Part shown: in pieces, positions 21,110 through 31,125 of the stretch
How the letters are laid out: each line of letters begins with the position of its first letter
How positions within the stretch are numbered: the stretch's first letter is position 1
From: Gracilaria vermiculophylla
Taxonomy: Eukaryota > Rhodophyta > Florideophyceae > Gracilariales > Gracilariaceae
NCBI GenBank assembly: GCA_019155205.2
Contig: JAHNZQ020003148.1
Coordinates: 319,643-383,642, forward strand
DNA length: 64,000 nt
Direction: 5' to 3'
The notes under the pieces: generated by a model
Databases searched by the model: none
Told to the model about the DNA's origin: nothing
Seen by the model: only the letters and a program-made list of their open reading frames with translations
Translations under genes and position numbers: made by a program

Positions 21110-21880
21110 ATGAATCTCATACTTCTTCTTTCATTCTTTCGCCTTTTGGCGTTAGTGACTGCCCAGTGTGAGTGGACTCCGACAACATGCTCATGTCGTT
21201 ATGATTCATCTCCGGCGGGAATATGCCTTAGACCTCATCCTTCAAAGGTCAACATCTGTACTGAGAGCGCTTGCTCGCCTGGTTGGCGTTGCGATTGTCA
21301 AAATGCGACACACGTTTGCTCTCGTAAAACGTGCTTATCGTACCAAGAAGTGCCAGCCTCACCCATTCCCACTCCGCTACCAAGTCCCGGCGAGGTAGTG
21401 TGCGCCAGCACTTCCAAAACGGTTTGCGCAATTGAAACAGGGGCCCCACTGGCACCCTTGGCACAATTACCGCCGTCTCCATCTGCCACGCCGACCATGT
21501 CGGTATCAGCAACCCCAACGCCGAGCAACAGTCCGGCACTGGCCACCGTCGGGGAGGCATGCATTGTGAGCGAAGACTGTCCGCAGCATTCGGGATGTAT
21601 TTCTGGTGTATGTCGTTCCAACCAAATATGTGACTCGGTGATGACAGCGCATTGTGAGGGGCTAGGCCATATTTGTTGTGATTATATGCAACAATGTCCA
21701 TTGTACATGGTACAAGGGGATGAGGCTGTGTGCGCCAAGAATTGTGGAGAGTTTTGCATGTTGCAAGGCAGTTTTATTCAGTGTGTTTGGAGAAAGGGTG
21801 GCGATTATGCATACACCCTGTTGCAAGAAACAATTGGTGGCTTTGGTATGAACATTGATCAGTGTAGCATTATGACCTAG
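21110..21880 (+). CDS. Secreted two-domain cysteine-rich protein
   Basis: 256 residues, single exon, function unknown. A signal peptide (MNLILLLSFFRLLALVTAQ) leads into a Cys-rich domain of about 60 residues with about nine Cys (CEWTPTTCSCRY...CDC...CSRKTC). A Pro/Ser/Thr/Ala linker follows at about 80-145, resembling the linkers of secreted wall proteins and enzymes. The C-terminal domain has about twelve further Cys, beginning GEACIVSEDCPQHSGCISGVCR, which recalls small disulfide knots with a CxxxxxCxxxxxCxxGxCR spacing. One NAT glycosylation site is visible (CQNATHVC). It is probably extracellular or in the cell wall. No catalytic signature is seen. Confidence 0.75.
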   Translation: MNLILLLSFFRLLALVTAQCEWTPTTCSCRYDSSPAGICLRPHPSKVNICTESACSPGWRCDCQNATHVCSRKTCLSYQEVPASPIPTPLPSPGEVVCASTSKTVCAIETGAPLAPLAQLPPSPSATPTMSVSATPTPSNSPALATVGEACIVSEDCPQHSGCISGVCRSNQICDSVMTAHCEGLGHICCDYMQQCPLYMVQGDEAVCAKNCGEFCMLQGSFIQCVWRKGGDYAYTLLQETIGGFGMNIDQCSIMT

Positions 21881-22579
21881 GCTGGACGGAAGAGCATACT
21901 AATTGATCTGTCAAGCTCTTTTTCTTCACAATGTATTTTTGATTAGCACTGGCAAGCAAGCGAGTTGGTTCATCCAAAAAAGGATGTACAAGGATTCATC
22001 TCTGTGAAACACCTTTTACGATGAGTGGCTATGGAACAGCATGCATATCATTTTCATCCATAGAAATGAAAGCTTAATTTGAAAAGAAGCTTTTCATGTG
22101 TTTTGCTCTCATGTTAAGTAATAATACCCCGTACGCACTCTTGAGGTGAAGAGACAACGTCAGGTAATAACGAAGTTGTGCATTGAATTCGATGTATGCA
22201 TTCTGTCCACCGAAGAATGCAGATGACAGATGCTGTGCAGTCTAAGCCGGCGGTCTTGCTCGTTTGCCGGTTTACGTTTAATCGTACTTGAAATTACTAG
22301 TAGCCCAAGTGTAATTAAAGGAGATGGATCATTCTTCATTCTACGAGTTTTCACTGGGGTTTGCAGATGTTGTATTTTAAGGAGTTAAAAGAACCCAATG
22401 AGGAAGGAACGTAGAATATTGACGTCGGCAGAGATATGTAACCAATTTATCTCAATGTCATCTTCCGGGTATTAATGTCGAAAACCATGAACACGCTCTT
22501 CATTCCGACATCCGACCACACAAGTTCGATACCCAAGACTGGTCCACGGAAGAGTTCCGATCTACAGCCAAGCATTTTA
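21881..22579. other. Intergenic, no gene supported
   Basis: Convergent 3' flanks of the Cys-rich secreted gene and the TPX2-domain gene. No gene is seen. Confidence 0.5.
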
Positions 22580-24409
22580 TTAGCGACCAAATAAAGTGTT
22601 TCGAATTTCATTGAATAGTCTAATTGGCCCAAGACTTGGTCTTTTCGGCTGCTTCTGGGAGGCTTTTTGCATTTCCAGGTTTTTAGTTAGCCGTGGTACA
22701 ATGTTTTCTTTCTCGGCCTCATTAACAGCCATCGCATTTTGGACAATTTCGAGATGCTCTGACGATTCTTCGACGATGGGGGTTTCTTCAACAATGGAAT
22801 ACAAATCTTTCCTGTCTGTTGCTCTCAAGGACACACAACGCCTTACCTTTTCATCTTGTCGATCGAATGTAAGCGTCGTTTCCGTGTCTCCATTGATAGC
22901 CAGGTTCGAGAAGATGCTCTCCAGCTCATCATTTACGTCAACTTCGATTTCTCTTGCACTCTTCTCTTTAGTCTGCATCACAGCTACAAAAGCCCTACGT
23001 TTTGGAGGCGTATCTGGGTTGTAATGAGATCTTGGGACGGGTCTGGCTCTAAACCTCTTCAGTTCGTACTCTTCACGTAATCTTTCTTCGTCTGCTATTT
23101 CACGCATCCGCTCAGCTTGTTCTCTCATCGCGTCCATTTCTTCGACACGGGCGCGCTGAGCAGCTTCGAAGGCAAGAGTTCTTTTTCTTCGTTCGCTTGC
23201 CCATGGCACGGGATCAACAGGGACGGTCAGGACTTTGTTATCCAAATTCGGGACAAATGTGGGGCCCTTCAGTATGTCATGGTGAAGCTTGACGGGTTGT
23301 ACATTTCGGCGACGACGGTCCTCTTGTTCTTCCATTTTCCTTTTTGCCTGAATTTTCTTTGAGCATATCTCATGTAGCTCTACACTTCCGAGGCTGAATG
23401 GCTTGGCTTCGGTGCGCCCCGGCTTTCTAACACTGAACGAGGGTGTAGGCCAGACAGGGGCTGTTCGAGCACGACCAGCAAGGACTGCTTCGCTCTTTGC
23501 TGTAGGGCGAACAGTCGGACGCGGTTTGCCGAGATAACGGGGAGGTGGGTTTGGTTGGAAGCCCAGACTCTTCCTCGGAGAGGGAACCTTTCGGATACGG
23601 CCAGTTTTTCGGTGTAGCACCTCTGGGGAGACCGGGATGGTTTTCGAAAAGTCTAGCTTTCTAACTTTTGGAACACTCTCGTGCTCATCAAGATGTTTGG
23701 GAGCAGATGACACTTTTGTCCAGTCCAAACGACGTCTGGAGGCCTTCGTAGAACGAGCATAACTTGGGGTGCGTCGCTTACGAGTCGGTATTTTTGACGG
23801 TGGAGGAGTGAAGCCTGCAGTTATAGATTTCCTAGGTTTCATCGTAGAAGAACGATCTTCAATCCGCTTTGATGTTCCAGATTCGTGAACGCCATTGTCT
23901 GCGAATGAGATCTGCTTCTTATGTCTTACGGAGTGAGGAAGTGCGGAGGCCTTTGGTGGCTGGGCTGTGGGAGCAGCAAGACTCCGAGCACCGACAGCGC
24001 CGCACTTCTGCTGATTTTGGCTTGAATTCGGAGAAAGAGAATCAGAAGGCGCTAGTGCGATGGAGGTCGAAGAATGGACGAGTCCAGAATGAAAAGTTAC
24101 GCGATTGTGTACGGTTTTGTTATCGTTCGAGGTGGCAGATTGCGAAACGGCAGGAGAGTGAGTTACGGCAGAGGTGTACGACACCGGCGACTCCATTTGC
24201 TTCTTTTCCAGGGGCTGTGCAGGAGACGAATGCATTGAGCGCCTTTTGATGAGAGGCGAAGATGAAGAGGTATCTGTAATCATAAACATTTTCGTAGATG
24301 CTCCGGTTGGCTCCGTTGTTCGATCGTCAGCAGAGGAAAGTGCTGTAAGAAAGCTGTCCTCGTGATCGAAGGACATTTGGAAAGACGTGGTAGTAGTATG
24401 GTCGGACAT
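22580..24409 (-). CDS. TPX2-domain microtubule-associated protein
   Basis: 609 residues from the first ATG (24409), single exon. The N-terminal half is Ser/Thr/Pro-rich, low-complexity and basic. The C-terminal part holds TPX2-like modules: PFSLGSVELHEICSKKIQAK with the following charged helix (about 355-385), then VDPVPWASERRKRTLAFEAA with a long Glu/Arg helix ending LKRFRARPVPRSHYNP. This is the signature of the TPX2 C-terminal repeat family, whose members bind microtubules and help spindle assembly and Aurora kinase activation. A KEN sequence (AEKENIVP, near residue 575) could be an APC/C degron, consistent with a cell-cycle-regulated spindle factor; this is inference. It is probably nuclear or spindle-associated. 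Confidence 0.78.
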   Translation of the reverse strand: MSDHTTTTSFQMSFDHEDSFLTALSSADDRTTEPTGASTKMFMITDTSSSSPLIKRRSMHSSPAQPLEKKQMESPVSYTSAVTHSPAVSQSATSNDNKTVHNRVTFHSGLVHSSTSIALAPSDSLSPNSSQNQQKCGAVGARSLAAPTAQPPKASALPHSVRHKKQISFADNGVHESGTSKRIEDRSSTMKPRKSITAGFTPPPSKIPTRKRRTPSYARSTKASRRRLDWTKVSSAPKHLDEHESVPKVRKLDFSKTIPVSPEVLHRKTGRIRKVPSPRKSLGFQPNPPPRYLGKPRPTVRPTAKSEAVLAGRARTAPVWPTPSFSVRKPGRTEAKPFSLGSVELHEICSKKIQAKRKMEEQEDRRRRNVQPVKLHHDILKGPTFVPNLDNKVLTVPVDPVPWASERRKRTLAFEAAQRARVEEMDAMREQAERMREIADEERLREEYELKRFRARPVPRSHYNPDTPPKRRAFVAVMQTKEKSAREIEVDVNDELESIFSNLAINGDTETTLTFDRQDEKVRRCVSLRATDRKDLYSIVEETPIVEESSEHLEIVQNAMAVNEAEKENIVPRLTKNLEMQKASQKQPKRPSLGPIRLFNEIRNTLFGR

Positions 24410-25860
24410 GCAACAGGATGACGAGCTCAAGGGCGATGAGCACAGTCACAGAAAGGTGTGAGACAGGAGGTGTTTATGCTGTTCTCAAGATGTACCGAGT
24501 TAATGACGTGAAGAGAGTCGGGCGGGGTTGTAAAGCGGCCGCTTAAAGATCCAAGGCATTAAAAATGTACCTCAGATTCGGAAGCTTCGATGACAATGTA
24601 TTTTGCGTGATTGATGACCGGTGCGGCTGGTGGGTTTTCAAAATTTTGAATTGCGTGAACGGACGCTCATGCAATTTGAAAAGATGATACCCTTCGTAGA
24701 ACCATTCATATAAAAATAGGAACAACTTTTGAAAAGTTGATCGAGCGATCTCTGGCTCTGTGAGCCAGTGTTGAGAGAAAATCATCATTCCCGAAAAATA
24801 ACTGCTATTCCTCATCTGTGATCTCTTTGCACGGCGGCCAGCGTCTCGTGCAGGCCGCTTACCGCTATGATGCGCGTGTCGTCTCCGCCCGATGCGGTTG
24901 TCGCGTGATTACTGCCATCGCCTGCAGGATGAGTCAGCCACTTTTACGACCAGAACTCGGGTGGCAGCAATCCGTGCTCAAAACGGCTCTCCGACCCGAC
25001 CCACCCACTATCTGACACCTGTGTGCCGATTCTCGTACCCAGCTTGCGAATGGAACTGAGAATCCGCGATTTCATCTCATGCTCGTTTCTTTCTTCTGAT
25101 GAATTCCACTCGTATCAAAGCCCTCGACATTAGCTCCTTGCAGCATAAAAAAAAAAACGTCCTGTTTGTGCGAAGCAGTGCGGATGTGATCCATGCGTCG
25201 TACGCATGCGTTACTCTCGTTCTCAGGAGGCATCGCATCCCCTTTTCCGCAACGGTCAAAGCCGTTGGAAGCCCGAATCGCGAAAGGCGCTCAAGCCTAA
25301 GGAAGAAATCGCCAAGTATCAAAACAGCGCGTGATTTCGAGTCTCGTTGCCGTTGAGAATCGCCACTGAGCAAGGGGCGGTGTTCGCAGAAACTCCGAGC
25401 ACGCATGAGGCGCGTTCACTTCCCCAAGGGTCTTCTTTGCCTGCACACGGGCAATACGTCAAGGTGTATGGGACGTTTCAAGCACATATTTGTGTGCTTG
25501 CGACGCAAACTGAATGAGCGTGTGGTGCAGGATATCTCACTGCGGAAATACAACACCTAACCTAGTTGGCATCGGCTAAGTGGTTGTAGAGCGGGGGGGT
25601 GGGCGCAGAAGTGTTTGCGCCGGTCTAAGTTGCGTTTAAAGCAACGCGCTCTCGGCAGCAGACACTGAGCGCAGGGTGAGAAATGCGAAGCACAGCCAAA
25701 CACAAGAATGGCATGCGCGGGAGAGCGATTCAGAAGCGAGGTCCTGACGCTTGTCGGGTCGGCATAACGTCAAGTATCGCTGCGGAGTGTGTGTGAAAAT
25801 ATGTTTTGGGAAACATGAGTTGATTTAATACAGGTTATGTTGTGCAAGAGGAAATGCTTC
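24410..25860. other. Intergenic, no gene supported
   Basis: 5' flank of the TPX2-domain gene and 3' flank of the small heat-shock gene. No gene is seen; frames up to about 109 codons lack any motif. Confidence 0.5.
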
Positions 25861-26370
25861 TCAGGAATCGATGGTGATCTTGCGGGGTGCAGAGCTATGG
25901 ATAAGCGGAATTCGAATGGTAAGAATACCATCTTCATAGCCGTCGACGCGAACAGCATCGGCATCGGCATCATGCCTCATTCTCATTTCCAAAGCGTAAA
26001 CAAACGCCGGTTCCTTCGCGGCGTCATTTTGGTCGGTGCACAAATCGGCCTCCGTCACAGGCTGGTGGTCGCGGGTCCTTGTCGCAAGCTTGCTGACTCG
26101 GAAGCGCTTGGCGCACAGGACGAGATGGTTATCGTGAATCTCGAGGGAGATGTGCTGCTTGAGTACGCCCGGCAACTCGACCTGCACGAAGATGTTGTGC
26201 TCGTGAAGCTGGTGATGGTACACGGGCTCTATGGTAGGGGGGGTGGAAGAGTGCTTCTGGGACAGGAGGTTGGAGTACGGGTGCGGAGCGAACGGGTTGC
26301 GCGGGGCGTGGGACTGCGAATTGGCGGCAAACATGGCGGACGGGCGGGGGTTGGGGGACGGTGAAGCCAT
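25861..26370 (-). CDS. Small heat-shock protein (Hsp20/alpha-crystallin)
   Basis: 169 residues from the ATG at 26370; the frame extends upstream only from a GTG. A variable N-terminal arm with Pro, Asn and His is followed by the alpha-crystallin domain: HNIFVQVELPGVLKQHISLEIHDNHLVLCAKR, a loop of about 30 residues (residues about 105-120), then VRVDGYEDGILTIRIPL. The last motif corresponds to the usual GVLTI signature, with Ile for Val. The C-terminus is IHSSAPRKITIDS. The role is ATP-independent holdase activity. No targeting sequence is evident, so a cytosolic location is likely. No clear heat-shock element was found in the 228-bp intergenic promoter it shares with the SAM-DUF202 gene. Confidence 0.87.
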   Translation of the reverse strand: MASPSPNPRPSAMFAANSQSHAPRNPFAPHPYSNLLSQKHSSTPPTIEPVYHHQLHEHNIFVQVELPGVLKQHISLEIHDNHLVLCAKRFRVSKLATRTRDHQPVTEADLCTDQNDAAKEPAFVYALEMRMRHDADADAVRVDGYEDGILTIRIPLIHSSAPRKITIDS

Positions 26371-26598
26371 GGGGGCTGCGACGGCGACAAGGAGCGGCGT
26401 GCGTGGCAGATCGAGAAATATGCGCGACGGAATGTCGATTGCGGCTGGTGTGATTGGTGAGCGCACATTACACACGGTGGACCGTCTCGACGCGACTTAC
26501 AGTGATTTCCGCGCCGCGGGAGCTGCGCGTTTGCGGCGAGTGGCGGGCGCGCGAGGCTCGCGGGCGGAGCGGCGGGGGCCGAGGGCGACGACGTGACG
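26371..26598. promoter_or_regulatory. Compact bidirectional promoter, sHSP / SAM-DUF202
   Basis: Only 228 bp separate the two ATGs, so any promoter elements must be shared. The right part is strongly GC-rich. Confidence 0.5.
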
Positions 26599-27153
26599 AT
26601 GAACGCGTCTAGCGGCGAGTTGCAGCCGTTGCTCGAGGCGCTGCGGCAGCATGGGCTGGGCATGCACGTGCGGCGCTTCGAGGAGGCGGCGCTGCCCGAG
26701 CCCATGCTACGCTCGCTCACCAACGCCGAGCTGCGCGACGACCTGCACATCGGGTCGCTGGCGGCGCGGCGGCGCATCGCGGCGCTGCTGCGCGCGGACG
26801 CGCGCCGCGACGCGGCGCTGCCCGACTTCGGGCTCATCCTGGTGCTGCTGTCCAACGTGCGCACGTTCCACTCGTGGCTGCGGCTGACGTTCCAGGCAGC
26901 CATCTTCGCGCTGGCGCTGGCGCGGCTGGCGCCGCTGCGCGCGGAGGGCGTGCTGTTCGGCGCGGCCGCCGGCGTGTGCAGCATCGGCGCGGCGTACGCG
27001 CTGTACGGCGCGTGGCGCTACTTCGCGGTGGCGGCGTGCGTGCGCGACGGGCACACGTACTCGCCCGACTGGCGCGGCGCGGCGCTGGCCGCCGCCGCCG
27101 CTGCCGCCACGGCCGCGCTCGTCATGCGCGTGCTGCTCGCGCCCGGCGCCTGA
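26599..27153 (+). CDS. SAM domain plus DUF202 membrane protein
   Basis: 184 residues, GC-rich, with codons mostly ending in G or C. Residues about 8-65 look like a SAM domain (LLEALRQHGLGMHVRRFEEA, LTNAELRDDLHI, ARRRIAALL). The rest resembles DUF202: a soluble LPDFGLILVLLSNVRTFHSW segment leading into three hydrophobic helices (about 95-113, 118-140 and 157-178), with ALYGAWRYF after the second. DUF202 forms the membrane part of eukaryotic VTC polyphosphate polymerase subunits and small bacterial proteins. SAM domains mediate oligomerisation or RNA binding, so a self-associating membrane protein is plausible. No SPX or catalytic polyphosphate domain is present. Function is unknown. Confidence 0.7.
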   Translation: MNASSGELQPLLEALRQHGLGMHVRRFEEAALPEPMLRSLTNAELRDDLHIGSLAARRRIAALLRADARRDAALPDFGLILVLLSNVRTFHSWLRLTFQAAIFALALARLAPLRAEGVLFGAAAGVCSIGAAYALYGAWRYFAVAACVRDGHTYSPDWRGAALAAAAAAATAALVMRVLLAPGA

Positions 27154-27912
27154 GCGCTGACTCTGTCAGTTGCGCGCGCGCCGCCGGGGGAAGGAGGAGG
27201 GGTTGGGGGGGGGGGGGTGAACTCGGCGCGTGAGGCGGATGTGACTGTCCGACTGGCGCGCGCACACCGGCGGAGTGGCAGACGTGGTGTGGCCAACCGC
27301 CGCTGGGAGTCACGGAAAGCGAAGTTGTGCGTGTCGTGCATTGTGGTGGCGTGCTCATCTCCAATTGGCTCTCACGGGTGGCTGCGCAATGCATTTGTGT
27401 GTTCGTCGTCGTGTTGAGGGGGGCGCGCGCGCAGCCGTTTCGTGCTGTTCCGGCGCTCGTTGTGCGCATGAGTGGCCACGTCGTGCGCCACGTGTGACAG
27501 CTGGCTTTCGCCGCTGTCGCGCTGCCTCCAGCGTCGCCACCGCTGGCATACGTGTCCGGTTGCACTGCGCTCTGCGTGTTGGCCGCCACGCAACTCGACG
27601 CAGCGCGCGGCGAGCCGCCCGGGAGAGAGCACTGCGCGCGCCGCCCGGCGCCCGCCACGCAGGCGCGTCATCGCGCGCTGATGCGCTTCACTCATCTCTT
27701 GCGGAACGGCGCCGTCACGGTCTCCCTCAGCGCCTCTCGCGCTGTCCGCTTCCACGGCGGCGCATCTCCGTTGACGAGCGCATTTCAATTCCAAGCTGCC
27801 GCCCCGCCGCTGCCGCCCCGCCGCAGCCGCCGCCGCCTCCGCCGCCGTCGCACGTATTTCAGTCATTCCTGTCTGCCCGCCCGCCCGCCTGCTGTGCTGA
27901 CCCGCAGCCAAC
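27154..27912. other. GC-rich intergenic island
   Basis: Promoter region of the LRSSPA-repeat gene. It contains a run of about 12 G near 27207-27219 and many CGC/GCC repeats. Long open frames on both strands are compositional. Confidence 0.5.
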
Positions 27913-30744
27913 ATGGCCGTCGCCCTCCCCAACTCCCGCCCAGTGCCGCGCCGCGCTGGGCTGCAACACATTCTCGACGCCATGACGCGCACCCCGGCAC
28001 AGCTGCTCGGCGAGCCTCCCTTGCCAGGCCTCCCCCCGCGCCGCGTACCTCCATCCACCATCTCCTACGAGGCTGCGCTCGCCATCACGCGTAGCTTTGC
28101 CCATCCCTCTGCTATTCTACAGGAGGACCCGCTTCCAAGGCACTTGCCGCCAAGGAAGCTCCCCACCCGACGTCCCGAGCCCGACCTCCCCCCGCTCGCC
28201 GCCGCATCCACCCCTCCCATCCCCTTCTCCGTCCCCAAGAGTGCGCTGCCCCCGTCGAGGGCGAAGAAGCCCGACGCGCGCCTCACCGCCCCCGCCAACC
28301 GCAAGCTCAAGCCGGAGCCCCCCATTCACAAGTCCCTCAAGGTCACCGGCAAGCTCCCCAAAAAGGTGCCCACTGCTTTCCGCTCCGTCCCGCCCGACCA
28401 GCAGCAGCTCTCCGCGCCATCCAACCCCGACGACGTCGCGAAGCCCGCGCTCAAATCGAAAGAGCCGCGCCTGCGCTCCTCCCCGGCCCCGCTTGCGGAG
28501 CCGACGGAGTTCAACACCGGGCTGCGATCTTCTCCCGCGCCGTTTTCCGACTCCAAGCCGGGCGCCCGGCGGAAGGATCGCCCGCCGCTGAGGTCCTCTC
28601 CGGCGCCGCTGAGGTCATCTCCGGCGCCGCTGCCGCCAGCGTCCGACCGCAAGGACGCCAGAAGAGAGGGCGACCGCCCTGCGCGCAAGGCGTCCCCGGC
28701 GCTCGGCCCGCACCCCAGGGACTCGCGTGACGGCGTTGAGAGGCCGAAGCTCCGGTCCTCCCCTGCTGAATATTTTGACTCGAAGGGTGAGGACAGGCCG
28801 AAGCTTCGGTCATCTCCGGCCACACGCGCGGATCCGAAGGGGTCGAAGGGCGAGGCGGGCAAGCCCAAGTCGCAGCGGTCGACGCAGCGCCAGGGCGACG
28901 CGAAAGTCGCCGCGCCCAAGGCGGCCAAGAGGCCCCCCCCCTCCGTTCCGCTTTCGCGGCCGGTGGCTCGCGTTCCGCGCTCCGAACCGGCGCCGCGGAG
29001 ATCGGTTTCTCCAGAGCCCGTGCGGAAGCCCGAGTCTTCGAAGCACAGCAAAGGGAATCGCTACTCTTCTGCGAAACGGGAAACAGCTGCATCGCGAAAG
29101 TCCGCCGGTAAGGAGCGCCGTGGTCAGAAGAACGGTTCGCGACGAAGGGATAGTTCCGTTGAGCGCAGCGACGATGATGGCACGGAGATGCCGCGCCGAA
29201 GAAGGGGCAGCTCGCCCGAGCCTGCGCCGCGCTCTAAGCCGCGCGACTCGGGAAAGCGTCGGAAGAAGGCTGTCGATGATGGTTTTTCTGACGGGGAGCA
29301 GGTTGTGTCTAGATCAGCTGGAAAGGAACGAGGCACGGATGGTGATAAGGACTATGAGCGAATTGCTGACCGCGAGAAGCCCCGGGCGAAGGGCAAGCGG
29401 AAAGAGCGAAAGGGAGCCCGGGAGTCGCGTAAACGTGTTGAGAGGGAGGGTGACGTGGACGCTGAGGTGAGCCGGGACAAGCGCCAACGGCGAGAGAGAG
29501 GCAAAGTGCGCGTACGGGATGACGAAATCGAAGGGGAAATACGTCACGACAAAGGTGCGGCACGAAAGAATGAAAAGTATAGGGATGAAGAACGCGTTCG
29601 AGACGCCGAAAAACCTCTTAGTAAGAACGCAGAGAAATCAAAAGATCGCGGATTGAAGCGCGATCCGGAATGGGGCGACGACATCGAAGAGCGTGAACGA
29701 AAGACGATGCGCAAGGAACACGCCCGACAAGTTGATGCAGCCAAGGAACGATCCAAAGATCGAGAAGATACCGCTGTTCCCAAAGCGCAGCGTAAAACTC
29801 CAGTTAGAGGTCCCATCTCGCTGAGATCTGAACCAGTGGACAAGGTTCTGGCCAAAGCTAACCGTGAGACGAAAGATGGGCACCGAAGTGACGCTTCCCC
29901 TTCCGAAAAGGAAAAGCAAAGGACAAGGGAGAACACGCCTCGGAAGTGCATGTTCAGGTCCGTGCCGGCAAATGCGATCTTGGAGTCTGCGGGGGCGGGA
30001 GGGGCCAAGCAGTCGGACATTGCGAACGGTGTGTCTCGTGGAGTCAAGGAGGCAGCATCTCCAGCCTCGACGCAGGCAGATATGTTACCGCGACCAACTC
30101 CTCGTTCGCCCAGCAGGGAGGAGCTTCGGCTTTCGGCGAGGAAACTGGAGCAATTGGCTTCAGAACAACGAGAGCTGTTGAGTCAGTTTGACTCGCTCTC
30201 GAAACTTTGTGACAGTTTTTTGTTGAAGGAAAAGCACGACGACTTTGAGGAGACGACGAAGAAGGCGTTTGGGGTGCTTTTCAAATACTGTCTCAAGAAA
30301 GAGACGGAAATGCGGTTGCGCAGGCGCACGAATCGGGAATGGAGGGAAATCAGGAAAGAAACGTTGACAAAATACAAGCATCTTACGCGGCAGTTTGGGA
30401 CTCAACGCATTTCTGAGCTGGAGAAACTGGGGCGGTCGCAGGCGGCTCTGTTCTTGTCGCATCAAGTGCACAAAGTGTATGTTCGCATGTTCATTCTGCA
30501 GAGGTGCTGGAACAAGGATCTGCGCAACGGCGAAAATGAAATGAGATCATTGATGAGCCACTTGCACGGTGAAGGAGCTGCAGTGGATAAGAACAAGGCG
30601 TTGACTCCCAGAAAGGTTGAGCACATTGCGAGCATGTTGAAGGACTACTCTAACATTGTTTGCTTGCTGGACATTTTGGTGTCTGACTGGACTGATGGGG
30701 ATGATGAGGCGGGATTTGAAATGGTGATGCCATCCAAAGTTTGA
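27913..30744 (+). CDS. Large basic protein with LRSSPA motifs
   Basis: 943 residues, single exon, function not recognised. Three zones are visible. Residues 1-180 are Pro-rich with repeated Pro-Arg-Leu-Pro-Pro segments (ppRrvpP, LPPRKLPTRRP). Residues about 185-310 carry the hexamer LRSSPA at least six times (coding DNA about 28469-28815), with looser variants FRSVP and LRSEP elsewhere. Residues 310-730 are Lys/Arg/Glu/Asp-rich disorder typical of nuclear proteins. From about 735 a folded-looking, largely helical domain of 209 residues runs to the end (ARKLEQLASEQRELLSQF, AFGVLFKYCLKKETEMR, QVHKVYVRMFILQRCW, MLKDYSNIVCLLDILVSDW). RSSP sites could be phosphorylated by proline-directed kinases. 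A nuclear scaffold or chromatin/transcription factor is the best guess. GC content falls steadily from start to end. Confidence 0.75.
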   Translation: MAVALPNSRPVPRRAGLQHILDAMTRTPAQLLGEPPLPGLPPRRVPPSTISYEAALAITRSFAHPSAILQEDPLPRHLPPRKLPTRRPEPDLPPLAAASTPPIPFSVPKSALPPSRAKKPDARLTAPANRKLKPEPPIHKSLKVTGKLPKKVPTAFRSVPPDQQQLSAPSNPDDVAKPALKSKEPRLRSSPAPLAEPTEFNTGLRSSPAPFSDSKPGARRKDRPPLRSSPAPLRSSPAPLPPASDRKDARREGDRPARKASPALGPHPRDSRDGVERPKLRSSPAEYFDSKGEDRPKLRSSPATRADPKGSKGEAGKPKSQRSTQRQGDAKVAAPKAAKRPPPSVPLSRPVARVPRSEPAPRRSVSPEPVRKPESSKHSKGNRYSSAKRETAASRKSAGKERRGQKNGSRRRDSSVERSDDDGTEMPRRRRGSSPEPAPRSKPRDSGKRRKKAVDDGFSDGEQVVSRSAGKERGTDGDKDYERIADREKPRAKGKRKERKGARESRKRVEREGDVDAEVSRDKRQRRERGKVRVRDDEIEGEIRHDKGAARKNEKYRDEERVRDAEKPLSKNAEKSKDRGLKRDPEWGDDIEERERKTMRKEHARQVDAAKERSKDREDTAVPKAQRKTPVRGPISLRSEPVDKVLAKANRETKDGHRSDASPSEKEKQRTRENTPRKCMFRSVPANAILESAGAGGAKQSDIANGVSRGVKEAASPASTQADMLPRPTPRSPSREELRLSARKLEQLASEQRELLSQFDSLSKLCDSFLLKEKHDDFEETTKKAFGVLFKYCLKKETEMRLRRRTNREWREIRKETLTKYKHLTRQFGTQRISELEKLGRSQAALFLSHQVHKVYVRMFILQRCWNKDLRNGENEMRSLMSHLHGEGAAVDKNKALTPRKVEHIASMLKDYSNIVCLLDILVSDWTDGDDEAGFEMVMPSKV
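28469..28815 (+). repeat. Coding repeats: LRSSPA hexamer
   Basis: Recurrent CT(G/C)CG(G/C)TC(C/T)TC(C/T)CC-like DNA encoding LRSSPA with variable spacers of 4 to about 45 residues. It is conserved in peptide rather than exact DNA, which suggests selection on the motif. Confidence 0.7.
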
Positions 30745-30842
30745 ATGCGATGGTGAGCAATCCGCGCTTAGCTTGCTTTCTGTCAAGAAATTGTAACCGA
30801 TGTGATAACTTGTATGATACTGTGCCGTACGGGGCCCGCGGA

Positions 30843-30908
30843 CAGCTGAGCGAAACAGCGTGAGCCGAAAGCACGAAGCGCTTTCGGCTCGCGCTGTTTT
30901 GCTAGCTG
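30843..30908 (+). other. Long near-perfect hairpin in 3' flank
   Basis: Left arm 30843-30872 and right arm 30880-30908 pair over about 29 positions around a 7-nt loop, with one bulged G. The only two non-Watson-Crick positions are G-T and T-G, so a plus-strand RNA would pair throughout. It starts about 98 nt after the stop codon of the LRSSPA gene. It could be a 3' UTR or 3'-end element, a small-RNA precursor, or a MITE relic. Confidence 0.75.
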
Positions 30909-31125
30909 TGAACGGTCAACGGTAGTATGCGTTGGTTGTGAACGGCCTTGGTTGTAATACTTTTTAGCAAGGCAGTACCAGTGGCAACGTTGCGGGCTGA
31001 GGAGCAATATAAAACTAATGTGCTCGTATCGCTGATGTAATCATAGTCACTTGCAAGGCGCTGGAGATGTAAATGGCTTTGCCAATGAGGTCTCGGTCGC
31101 AACAAGAAGCATGGAGGGCGGCATG

